From Nemertoderma westbladi (Eukaryota > Xenacoelomorpha > Nemertodermatida > Nemertodermatidae), in contig JAUCBJ010007151.1 of the NCBI GenBank assembly GCA_032718475.1, positions 1 through 52,991 of the forward strand: a stretch of 52,991 bases of DNA, read 5' to 3'. Positions 1-8,830 of the stretch are shown piece by piece. Under the pieces are notes generated by a model. That model made no database searches. It saw nothing but the letters and a program-made list of their open reading frames with translations, and was not told where the DNA came from. Numbering within the stretch: the stretch's first letter is position 1; each line of letters opens with the position of its first letter. A program made the translations under genes and the position numbers.

Positions 1-363
1 ATTAGAACGCTTGCGTTGAAAGGATTCCAAATATGTAACAATATCTGAATTTCGTTGAGAAACAGCTGAGACATAGACATTCAACGATTTCAAGAATTAT
101 CGTTCGCTGCAAGCCATTTATTATATTTAATAAATACACAAAATTCTAGAATGTGTTATTTATTTTATGAGTTGGTTGGCAGCAGCGGTAGGCCTATCCA
201 CTATATCTATTGCGTAGTTAATCATACATAAACTTGCTATAACTCTAATAATGTTTATATAAGGCCTTATTGATATACAGTTAGGGATTTCTTAAAATAA
301 ATATATCTCACGTGCTGTCCGGGGGCCCCAATTTATGTTAAATAAGTTAGAGCAAATATTCCG
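1..363. other. AT-rich noncoding stretch
   Basis: I see no coding potential or RNA gene here. It is AT-rich flank with one short GC word (GGGGGCCCC near 318). It ends where the inverted repeat at 364 begins. Confidence 0.5.
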
Positions 364-596
364 CCCATGTGAAGAATACCAAAGTACCAGGATTTCACTT
401 TTCGGTCGACTTTTCATTGGAATTTTATATGTGAAGATTTTTGATTTTTTTTAATTTATCTTTATTAAGTGTTTGTTTTATAGCGCTTATTTCTGTCTTA
501 CAACCTGTACATATACTAATTCGTTTATTGTTTTGGTTAGATTCAGCCCTTCTGTAACCTGTGTTTTTGGTGAAAACCTGGTATTCTTCACATGGG
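364..596. mobile_element. Small inverted-repeat element (MITE-like), 233 bp
   Basis: An 18-nt sequence at 364-381 (CCCATGTGAAGAATACCA) recurs as a perfect reverse complement at 579-596. The similarity continues inward with gaps (CCAGG-TTTCAC on both sides). This is the layout of a non-autonomous TIR element. It carries one copy of the dispersed core motif on the minus strand at 523-561 (CAGGTTACA ... CTAACCAAAACAATAAAC). No target-site duplication is evident. The small ORF across it is treated as chance. Confidence 0.6.
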
Positions 597-770
597 GGTA
601 ACTGCAAAGTCAATTATAACGACAGAAAGTCGTTCCAAGTCAAAGTCGTCCAAATATTCGTATAGTGATCGCTTTGCTCAGCAATTATGAAATATATCGA
701 CAAAAAATTATGTACAGTAGTACATTTTAGTAGGGTCTACTCAAGAAATAATTACTCATACATATTACAT

Positions 771-1800
771 ACTGATAGGAATGGACCATATGTAGACTGA
801 TAGGAATGGGCCATATGTAGACTGATAGGAATGGACCATATGTAGACTGATAGGAATGGACCATATCTAGAGTGATAGTAATGGACCATATGTAGGCTGA
901 TAGGAATGGACCATATGTAGACTGATAGGAATGGACCATATGTAGGCTGATAGGAATGGACCATATGTAGACTGATAGGAATGGACCATGTGTAGACTGA
1001 TAGGAATGGACCATATGTAGACTGATAGGAATGGACCATATGTAGACTGATAGGAATGGACCATATGTAGACTGATAGGAATGGACCATATGTAGACTGA
1101 TAGGAATGGACCATATGTAGACTGATAGGAATGGACCATATGTAGACTGATAGGAATGGACCATATCTAGAGTGATAGGAATGGACCATATCTAGAGTGA
1201 TAGGAATGGACCATATGTAGGCTGATAGGAATGGACCATATGTAGACTGATAGGAAAGGACCATATGTAGACTGATAGAAATGGACCATATGTAGACTGA
1301 TAGGAATGGACCATATGTAGGCTGATAGGAATGGACCATATGTAGACTGATAGGAATGGACCATATGTAGACTGATAGGAATGGACCATATGTAGACTGA
1401 TAGGAATGGACCATATCTAGAGTGATAGGAATGGACCATATGTAGGCTGATAGGAATGGACCATATGTAGACTGATAGGAATGGACCATATGTAGACTGA
1501 TAGGAATGGGCCATATGTAGGCTGATAGGAATGGACCATATGTAGACTGATAGGAATGGACCATATGCAGACTGATAGGAATGGACCATATGTAGACTGA
1601 TAGGAATGGACCATATGTAGGCTGATAGGAATGGACCATATGTAGACTGATAGGAATGGACCATATGTAGACTGATAGGAATGGACCATATGTAGACTGA
1701 TAGGAATGGACCATATGTAGGCTGATAGGAATGGACCCTATGTAGAGTGATAGGAATGGACCATATGTAGGCTGATAGGAATGGACCCTATGTAGACTGC
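771..1800. repeat. 25-bp minisatellite, about 41 units
   Basis: The unit is ACTGATAGGAATGGACCATA followed by TGTAG, repeated head to tail with few variants (GGCTG for GACTG, TCTAGAG for TGTAGAC, one GCAG). Because 25 is not a multiple of 3 and the unit has no stop on the minus strand, all three minus-strand frames read the same 25-residue peptide. That explains the long overlapping ORFs here; I regard them as artefacts. The array is interrupted at its right end by a MITE and resumes for about 1.5 units at 2065-2103. Confidence 0.95.
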
Positions 1801-1804
1801 AGAT

Positions 1805-2053
1805 GGGGGGGGGGGGGGGGGGGGGGGACTGGAGACAATAAAAATGCATCCCTCTCCAGGGGAAATTGGACGCAAATAACATACGATTTCTCTCAAAAAT
1901 AAAACTGTAAACTGTTCTATTTTGTTTAGTTTATTGTTTTGGTTAAAGTAACGTGCTAATGTAACCTGCTCCTTTCCATAAATTGAGAATTTAACATTGA
2001 GGCGTGATATTAATTCGCCAAGGCGAGGCGGGTTTTGCGTCAAGTCCCCCCCC
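1805..2053. mobile_element. Poly-G-ended MITE, copy 1
   Basis: The element begins with a run of 23 G followed by ACTGGA-ACAATAAAAATGC and ends GCGTCAAGTCCCCCCCC, so the ends are inverted copies (G-run, ACTGGACGCAA-like). It is closely similar along its length to 14392-14637. It lies inside the 25-bp minisatellite, whose units resume after it, so it inserted after the array formed. The minus-strand core motif sits at 1924-1975. It has no coding capacity. Target duplication is unclear. Confidence 0.75.
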
Positions 2054-2064
2054 ATCAGTCTCGT

Positions 2065-2103
2065 AGATTGATAGGAATGGACCATATGTAGGCTGATAGG
2101 AAT
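2065..2103. repeat. Remnant of the 25-bp minisatellite beyond the MITE
   Basis: About one and a half units (ATTGATAGGAATGGACCATA, TGTAGGCTGATAGGAATG) follow the MITE and show the original right-hand extent of the array. Confidence 0.85.
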
Positions 2104-2273
2104 GCCCTTTCGATAAGATACATTTTGGGTAAGTTATTTAATTACAATTAATGAAGTCAATGATGTTGCTGTTACTGTTACGTACATTACCAACTGTACA
2201 CTGCTACACAGCCTATTTAATTTGTTTCACATACTTCACTGTTCCGAATGTTTTAACAACTTAAAAGTTATAA

Positions 2274-4241
2274 CTATTTTATTCCAAAACCTATTTGTGA
2301 CTGTGTTCGCTGACGCTTTGGTATCTTTAACTTTATCTCCACCGTATCCACTGATCCGTTATTACCAGTCAATGACTTCCAATACATTTCACCCCAGGGT
2401 CCATTCAGATTGGCCTCCGGAGTACAACCATACTTTTTATCAACTTTCGTTTTATTCAGCTGTATCCACCAGGGCCCGATATCCGCAGAGTTGTTAAATA
2501 ATTCATTTTGACAAATACCGTTCTTTAGATCTGATTCTGATTCTTTAGTAACTAACGTGAATGTTCGTTCCTCATTCACACTTTCATTGACATTATTATT
2601 GCGCAACGAATCACCAGCCGTACACCTTGTGCTGTTGTATCCGCTTACAGACATTATCATACCCGTCATACCGGTAACATCCTCCATCCCAAAACCATCG
2701 TATTCCGCACAGGTTTTGTTCTCATTGAATACGAAATCAAACCGTAGAGTAGTAGGTTTATTATCAATTTCTTTCAGAATACTTGTGATTGGTATCAGGC
2801 CGATCCAAAAATCATTATGATAAGTTTTATCATTATCTCCATCTCCAAACCCTCTCCGATATTCTGCAATCGTTTGGTTGAAGAACACATTTCCATCCTC
2901 ACGCCTTTGTATGATAACCCAGGGTCCGCCTGTGGTTTTAATGTCACATATGTCTTCCTTGTTATACTTCCTCCTTAATATAGTTTTATTCACAATCTTC
3001 ATGCATTCATCGTAAAGCGATGCGATTCTCTGGGCTTCCACAGCTTTCTGTCCTCGATCATTCAAATACAGAACTAGACAAGTGACTAAACCACTTAATA
3101 TAATAACCACGGAGATTATCATTGCTATTGTTTTGATTTTTTTGAATCTTCGACCATGAATAATTTTTACAAATGGATTTTCGGATGGGTGACTTTTAGT
3201 GACTCGCGATGAGTTACGTAAATGATTTGATTTTACCGCATCACTTAATTGTTTATTATTACTCGGATGACTATCTTTGTTAGTGAGATTCGATCCAGGA
3301 CTCTGTCTTTGAGGTCCAGGACTCTGTCTTTGAGGCCCAGGACTCTGTCTTTGAGGTCCAGGACTCTGTCTTTGAGGTCCAGGACTCTGTCTTTGAGGTT
3401 CAGGACTCTGTCTTAGAGGTCCAGGACTATGTCTTTGAGGTTCAGGTCTCTGTCTTTGAGGTCCAGGACTATGTCTTTGAGGTTCAGGTCTCTGTCTTTG
3501 ACGTACAGGACTCTGTCTTTGAGGTCCAGGACTCTGTCTTTGAGGTTCAGGTCTCTGTCTTTGACGTACAGGAATCTGTCTTTGAGGTCCAGGACTCTGT
3601 CTTTGAGGTACAGGACTCTGTCTTTGAGGTCCAGGACTCTGTCTTTGAGGTCTAGGACTCTGTCTTTGAGGTTCAGGACTCTGTCTTTGAGGACCAGGAC
3701 GCTTTCTTTTAGGAGCAGAATTATGTCTTCTATAACCAGGACTCTGTCTTCTAGAACCAGGACGCTTTCTTTTAGAAGTAGAATTCTGTCTTCTAGAAGC
3801 AGGACTCTGTCTTCTAGAACCAGGACGCTTTCTTTTAGGAGCAGAATTATGTCTTCTAGAAGGAGGACTCTGTCTTCTATCACCAGGACGCTTTCTTTTA
3901 GGAGCAGAATTCTGTCTTCTAGAACCAGGACCCCTCCTTCGAGGATGAGGACTCGCCCTTCTAGGTCTAGGACTCCAATTGTGACTAACAACACTATCTT
4001 GTCCACTGTAAAACGATTCTACATCATTGTTAAGTTCATGCGCCGATTTGTAAGTACCGGGTATCTCTATGTCACAATCAGAACTCGGTCTTTGAACATC
4101 TCGACCCCTTCTGGGTGTCTCAGGACTCCACCAATCGGTAGGTGTCTCCGGACTCCCTCTGTAAGAAGGTGGACTGTATCTACGATTTTCTGGACTTCGT
4201 CCCCTTCTACCATTTATATTGGAATCAGCTCTATGTGTCAT
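2274..4241 (-). CDS. Type II transmembrane fibrinogen-related domain protein with repetitive basic cytoplasmic tail
   Basis: This open frame of 655 codons has three parts. Residues about 1-340 are Arg/Ser/Pro/Gln-rich, with a 7-residue repeat (PQRQSPG and variants, 21 bp per unit, about 3290-3700) and a longer repeat built on RRQSPG and KRKRPG. Residues about 370-392 are one hydrophobic segment (AMIISVVIILSGLVTCLVLY) flanked inside by basic residues, which suggests a signal anchor with the C-terminus outside. Residues about 410-650 resemble a fibrinogen-related domain: GGPWVIIQRREDGNVFF, YRRGFGD, DFWIGL, then WW, CT-ANLNG and a final WKSL block. Several Asn-x-Ser/Thr sites lie in the ectodomain. 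Known relatives bind glycans or act in recognition, but the ligand here is unknown. The start is the ATG at 4241; the codon before it is TTG. The frame stays open upstream to a stop near 4300, so an upstream exon is possible. AATAAA overlaps the final codons. There are no introns or frame breaks. Confidence 0.75.
   Translation of the reverse strand: MTHRADSNINGRRGRSPENRRYSPPSYRGSPETPTDWWSPETPRRGRDVQRPSSDCDIEIPGTYKSAHELNNDVESFYSGQDSVVSHNWSPRPRRASPHPRRRGPGSRRQNSAPKRKRPGDRRQSPPSRRHNSAPKRKRPGSRRQSPASRRQNSTSKRKRPGSRRQSPGYRRHNSAPKRKRPGPQRQSPEPQRQSPRPQRQSPGPQRQSPVPQRQSPGPQRQIPVRQRQRPEPQRQSPGPQRQSPVRQRQRPEPQRHSPGPQRQRPEPQRHSPGPLRQSPEPQRQSPGPQRQSPGPQRQSPGPQRQSPGPQRQSPGSNLTNKDSHPSNNKQLSDAVKSNHLRNSSRVTKSHPSENPFVKIIHGRRFKKIKTIAMIISVVIILSGLVTCLVLYLNDRGQKAVEAQRIASLYDECMKIVNKTILRRKYNKEDICDIKTTGGPWVIIQRREDGNVFFNQTIAEYRRGFGDGDNDKTYHNDFWIGLIPITSILKEIDNKPTTLRFDFVFNENKTCAEYDGFGMEDVTGMTGMIMSVSGYNSTRCTAGDSLRNNNVNESVNEERTFTLVTKESESDLKNGICQNELFNNSADIGPWWIQLNKTKVDKKYGCTPEANLNGPWGEMYWKSLTGNNGSVDTVEIKLKIPKRQRTQSQIGFGIK
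3290..3930 (-). repeat. Coding minisatellite in the cytoplasmic tail (21-bp units, then longer units)
   Basis: A 21-bp unit (GAGGTCCAGGACTCTGTCTT plus T on the plus strand) repeats from about 3290 to 3700. It gives way to units with AGGACGCTTTCTTTTAGGAG up to about 3930. The units are multiples of 3, so the minus-strand frame survives copy-number change. They also leave antisense frames open at 3413-4006 and 3429-4280, which I treat as shadows. Confidence 0.9.
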
Positions 4242-4435
4242 CAATCTAATCTTTATATCAACACTAGGGGTGTCTACTGAATCTTCATAGCTTGGAAATT
4301 ACCACGATTAACAATAAATTTTCCTATTCCTAATAATTCCTCTTTCTAATTATTCCTAAAAATTTTGCTTTGAAAACATCATAAACAAGACCTACTAGTA
4401 AGTGAACCCACTGTACCTAAAAATTAGCGTAAATT

Positions 4436-4456
4436 GACAGCGCCACCTAGCGGTGC
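4436..4456 (-). promoter_or_regulatory. CTCF-like motif about 200 bp upstream of the fibrinogen-domain gene
   Basis: The minus strand reads CACCGCTAGGTGGCGCTGTC, which fits the known bilaterian CTCF core (CC-C-AG-GGGC-C pattern) well. It lies about 195 bp upstream of the start at 4241. This is a motif match only, and the same word also occurs inside repeats in other genomes. Confidence 0.3.
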
Positions 4457-5852
4457 AGGTTCTTTTTCACAAAATTTAGCCTGATAGTTATGTTTCCCCA
4501 TCTTTGATCTATCATATAAAAAACCTTTCATGTGATTAGATTAAAAACTGTAAAATCCTTAGGGTTTTAAGAGCAACTAAGTTTTTCTTATTGTTAACTA
4601 CTGTAGTATTAACTAATGTTAAATAGCGAAAAATATAATTTTTCTGACCTATCGCATGTAGAATAGCATGTTAGCTTAGCAGAAACAATTTTGAAACGCT
4701 GAGAGTGATAAATCGAGGAGTTTTCCGAAAATGGTGTACCCCCTTAAATGTTCTAGAACATTAGCTAACTGTCAAATTTTGGCTTTGTATCAGCCAATTT
4801 TCGTGAAGAATTGACCTACGTCAAGTTCTGCAAACTAAAAACCGATGAATCGTATGATAGAATTTCTAACCGTCCGTTGATACAGTATTCTGGAACGTTT
4901 AGCTATTTAAAAATATAGAATTGCTAATTAAATGTAAACAAACTTATTTTTGGTTGTGAGGGCAATAATGTGTGTTAGGAGTCCATAAATTTGGAGATTG
5001 ATAAATTTATAAAATACTGTTTTTAATACAGGATTTGTAAGTCGGTTTTGTATTTCAAGGTAGCTTGTTATTTTTAAGGCCGTTCATGCTATTTATATAA
5101 AATTTAATAAAATCCATTTAGTTGTCGGTTTACTACCGGTACGGAACGTCTTGAGGTCCCCATAATACAGTAACTATTTTATTTACTTGAAAAATATCGT
5201 TAATATTTTATACAAAGTTAACCTAACGCGAACCATCGGTCAAACATCAAATGAATGTGTTTCACAGTCCATGGGTTGGGTAGGCCTAATGCGAAGTTTT
5301 AGGCGCAGTTTGGCTAGCGATCGCATATTATTTCCTGTTAGATAGGCCTAACATTCCAGATATATATAGAACATCTAAACAGTAATACAATTATTAGTAT
5401 GATTTGGAGGAACAAAAATAAAAATGAAAAATTTATTCAAAATGTTCGATTTACATGAAATTCCATTGAGTTTACTACCGGAATGTAATCCAAACCCTCA
5501 AGTTACTGTAGCTACTGTAGTAAATTCCTGCTGCATGGCCTATAGTTTAGGACGCCTTGCTTTGTGTACAACAAACTAACTGCGTACAATTTTCTGGAAC
5601 ATTTATTGTTTAAATCTACTATAGCAGTTTCTACAGAAACGTTTTCACATATCATCCTTGGATGGGGCCTCATGGTGAACCAAAGCGGTTATTTACTTCT
5701 GTGGAATTAATTTCGCACTACCAAATCGCCAGGGCGGCATATTTTCCAAAATTATATATCGCAGTCCAGCATGTCACAGCGTAAATATACGTAAATATAG
5801 ACATTACTTCGTTGGAATACACACTAAATCATTATTAATTATAGAAGAAATA

Positions 5853-5925
5853 CGAAATGAGTTGGGTTTGAACCAACGACACTTCCATTCACAACCCAGC
5901 GTTTAATCCACTTCACAACTTTGGG
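5853..5925 (-). repeat. tRNA-like sequence (SINE head or tRNA pseudogene)
   Basis: On the minus strand there is a perfect T arm, GTTGG-TTCAAAC-CCAAC (plus 5861-5877). It is preceded by a D-arm/box-A-like stretch GTGGATTAAACGC and by GGGTTGTGAATGG in the anticodon position. The anticodon stem and acceptor stem do not pair well, so I read it as a degenerate tRNA-derived element rather than a working tRNA. Confidence 0.4.
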
Positions 5926-6534
5926 ACAAGATCAAAAGGTTGATTATTAACACTTTTCTTGTTACACAGTTTAAATTATATGCTTACCCGATAATTACAA
6001 ATATTTCCCAACAATTTATAATTTATTACTTGGGAAAAAATTGGATGTTTTTAACTATTCTCTACGTACCGAGCATCAGAGAGGTTGATAAAGCCGAGAT
6101 AATAATTAAACAATGTTCTACTTTTTCTCATGTAATAGGCCTACTTAATCTCATTCTTAATTTAATAAAAGAAGAACAAAATAATGTTACAAATGATATT
6201 GAATTGATTTTACTATAGGGCCTATGGCTTACATAGTGACTCTGATTTCAATTATTGTACTGCAGATTCTGCCTTACTCAATTTTAAATAATTTAATGTT
6301 CTGGAATATTTAGGAGTATATTAATGTATAGTAGTAAAGCAGTTCAATAACATAGTACCAATATTGCGGATGCCGAGTAATGTTATCGTGTACGCCTTGC
6401 CGACATTAAAGTTTTAATAACTTTTGAGTTTGTGCATGGGTTTTCTCAAATTATCCCAATTCCTAAATGTTTCCTACTTTTCTTCTAACGGGGTATTTAA
6501 AATGTTGGAACTGCTAAGACATCCAAGGAATCTA

Positions 6535-7130
6535 CTACTAGGATCGGCATGCTGCATTGCAGCTGCATTTTTAAGAATGCTGAACCGGCTTGTCAACAAA
6601 ATTGCACCGCCACAACTCCCTATCACCCATGACATTTGCTAGATCATCCGCATCTTCAGGGCCAATGTCCTTTAAGATGCGTCTCAAGAAAGTCATGGGC
6701 TGTCCACCATGCTTATTCACTCCATGAGGCTGCCAAAGTACAAGATTATGCACTGGCTGGTCCTCACGGCGAAAGCAATGTCCTGCAAAGCGGAGGCGAT
6801 TTTGTTCTAGTGTCAAGCTTGGGGGAACCAATGAGACACCTCCAATGTTATATAGTGTCTGGTTGGAGATGTGTGCATTGTACTTGACACAATGAACCCG
6901 GCGTAGCATTCTTGTGAATGTGCCATCCAGAGATTTGGTGTCCTCAGCAGTTAGAGCCCAGCATGGACTCCCGTAGAGGAGTACTGGAACTACTGCTGCT
7001 CTAAATAATCGGACCTTAAGTTTCCGATTAATTCTCGGTGACTTCCAAATCCTGGACAACCCTTACGTACGAAAACCCTTTCCCTTACGTATTCGAAGGT
7101 CATCACCTGACTTCCGGATCCATGATCCCA
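6535..7130 (-). mobile_element. 5'-truncated RTE-like LINE, 3' end only
   Basis: This is nearly identical to the 3' end of the LINE at 34227-37458. It covers the last ~160 codons of the reverse transcriptase ORF (7059 down to 6571) and the ~40-bp 3' end. Similarity stops near 7130, after a short scrambled patch around 7060-7075. The ORF tail encodes LRFAGHCFRREDQPVHNL and a closing MGDRELW motif, as in the long copy. Both copies end in a short TAG-repeat tail (CCTAGTAGTAG here, CCTAGTAC at 34226), consistent with target-primed 5' truncation. Confidence 0.85.
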
Positions 7131-7422
7131 TGCCGGCCTTACAGATAACAGCCGAGAGGGAGGGCAGCCTTCAGGGTGCCTCCGGTGATGCGTGTTTCAA
7201 TTACACTTAACTTTGTACCAACTTGTTAAAACTGTTTTGATTAATAATAAATTATTGTAGAATTCAGACATTAAATTCATACAGTAAATGCAATGTATCA
7301 GAAATGGATAAGAGCAAGGAAATACCTCGTAAGCAAGGAAATAGGTCTGTTGTTAGTCACAGGATATTCAACGTAAAACAGTCTCAACAAAATATAAGTG
7401 GAATAAATAGGAATACAAGTGC

Positions 7423-7490
7423 GGGGTCTAGTGGCTGAACTGGTTAGCGCTACAGAAACGTACGGATTGCTCTGGTTCAACCCCTCCTGG
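7423..7490 (+). repeat. tRNA-derived SINE head
   Basis: The sequence carries a good box A (TGGCTGAACTGGTTAGCGC) and, about 40 nt later, a box-B-like GGTTCAACCCC. This is the spacing of an RNA polymerase III internal promoter. The acceptor arms do not pair, so it is a tRNA-derived SINE head or decayed tRNA rather than a functional tRNA. No SINE tail could be delimited. Confidence 0.5.
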
Positions 7491-7588
7491 TGACGTGCTT
7501 CCTTTTCTCAACAATTTTTCACAACTATTTTTCCATTTCTCAACAATTTTATATAACATAATAAATTGTTTTTATATGTTATTTATTA

Positions 7589-7723
7589 TTTCGGCGGATA
7601 AAAAGTCCTGTATTTTCTAATATATATATAGGATACTTATTCGGGCGGTTATTAAAGTGTTTATTTGTAGGTAGGGTTCATTTTTGATAGTAGACTGGAT
7701 CACATTAGTTTCTATATATTATT
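7589..7723. repeat. Dispersed repeat, copy 1 (second copy at 37799)
   Basis: From TTTCGGCGGATAAAAAGTCC to GACTGGATCACATT, this stretch matches 37799-37925 at most positions in the same orientation, with small indels in the ATATAT tract. Its class is unknown. It could be part of an LTR or an untranslated region. Confidence 0.65.
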
Positions 7724-8222
7724 AACTATTATATAATAAAATACTCCAACAACACAATCGCATGAGATTCTTTCTTCTACTAAACTACATTATAATATAT
7801 TTTAAAGTATTTTGCACAACTGATATTACAATACAATAAATAAACTGTATATATATAAACAAGAGATACAGGCAAAAAGAGCACCTCCTTGCGGAATCTT
7901 AACACCCGAAACCAACACGATTAACTAAATTACACAATAAGTCACGTCCGTTGGGAGAAAATGCCGGGTCAGAATCACTGAAAGGGTCCAAAATAGATAT
8001 AAAAGATAGAAGTTAAAACCGAAGTTAAAAAAACGTCGAGATATATTTCAGTTTGTTAGGAATGGCACTTATTCTTCCATCACTAAAAAAGTCATTTTCA
8101 CTAAAATTAATCACCTTTACTTATAACGAAAAGTAATTATTTTCCACCAAATTAAATCAATTCGCAACTGAATTTATATACTTACGAATTATAGTCTATA
8201 TAAATTACCAATGGAAAGAGAA

Positions 8223-8605
8223 GAGCAGGTTACATGGTGGGTTTTTCTAACCAAAACAATAAACAATGTTGTTACCAATTGAGGGAAACGAGCAGGTTAC
8301 AGAGGCAGTCTTTTATAACCAAAACAATAAACAATGTTGTTGCCAATTTGGGGAAAGGAGAATGTTACAGAGGCAGTCTTTTATAACCAAAACAATAAAC
8401 AATTTGTTACCAATTTGGGGAAAGGAGAATGTTACAGAGGTAGGCTTTTATAACCAAAACAATAAACAATGTTGTTATCAATTGGGGGAAAGGAGAATGT
8501 TACAGAGGTAGGCTTTTATAACCAAAACAATAAACAATGTTGTTATCAATTGGGGGAAAGGAGAATGTTACAGAGGTAGGCTTTTATAACCAACAAAATA
8601 TGTAC
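8223..8605 (+). repeat. Tandem array of six ~67-bp units, each carrying the dispersed core motif
   Basis: Units start near 8223, 8290, 8358, 8425, 8492 and 8560, a period of 67-68 bp. Each contains GAGCAGGTTACA or GAGAATGTTACA, a ~14-nt middle, and TAACCAAAACAATAAACAAT. The array is the densest occurrence of a motif also found singly in at least five other places in the window. The ORF at 8266-8511 follows the repeat and is not a gene. Confidence 0.85.
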
Positions 8606-8665
8606 CGGTACTTCGAATTCCAATGCCAATAAAAATAGTTATGAATGATTAATTTTAGTGAAAAA

Positions 8666-8671
8666 TTTATT
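8666..8671 (-). terminator. Candidate polyadenylation signal for p115
   Basis: AATAAA on the minus strand lies about 160 nt past the p115 stop codon. No oligo-A tract follows it, so there is no mark of retroposition at this end. Confidence 0.4.
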
Positions 8672-8830
8672 GTGTTTAGGAATTTAGGATCAATATTACT
8701 GAGCTTTTGAATTAGCGTAAATAATTGCGTTCTGATTTAGTACCTTCCAATGATTTTGACCCATTAGGCATCGTCGGTGTAGTGCACTTGTGCCCCTATG
8801 AGGCGCATCACTTCTACACTACCGGCTGTT

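Larger units (their letters stand above)
4302..6526. other. AT-rich intergenic DNA
   Basis: I see no convincing gene. The 92-codon frame at 5940-6218 has AT-driven composition and no recognisable domain. The stretch holds the CTCF-like word and the tRNA-like sequence listed separately. Confidence 0.5.
7131..8222. other. AT-rich intergenic DNA with short repeats
   Basis: No gene is supported. The stretch contains the tRNA-derived head at 7423-7490 and a copy of a dispersed repeat at 7589-7723. The rest is AT-rich without visible structure. Confidence 0.5.

Noticed and set aside
771-1800. CRISPR-like regular array
   Set aside because: Units are contiguous with no unique spacers, and the genome is eukaryotic.
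752-1882. Long minus-strand ORFs (up to 376 codons) across the 25-bp array
   Set aside because: They are a direct consequence of a stop-free 25-bp unit read in all three frames; no independent coding sign.
3413-4280. Antisense ORFs over the fibrinogen-domain gene
   Set aside because: They exist because the coding repeat is a multiple of 3 and stop-free on the other strand; the sense frame has the membrane segment and the domain.
5861-5877. Functional tRNA gene
   Set aside because: Only the T arm pairs well; anticodon and acceptor stems do not.
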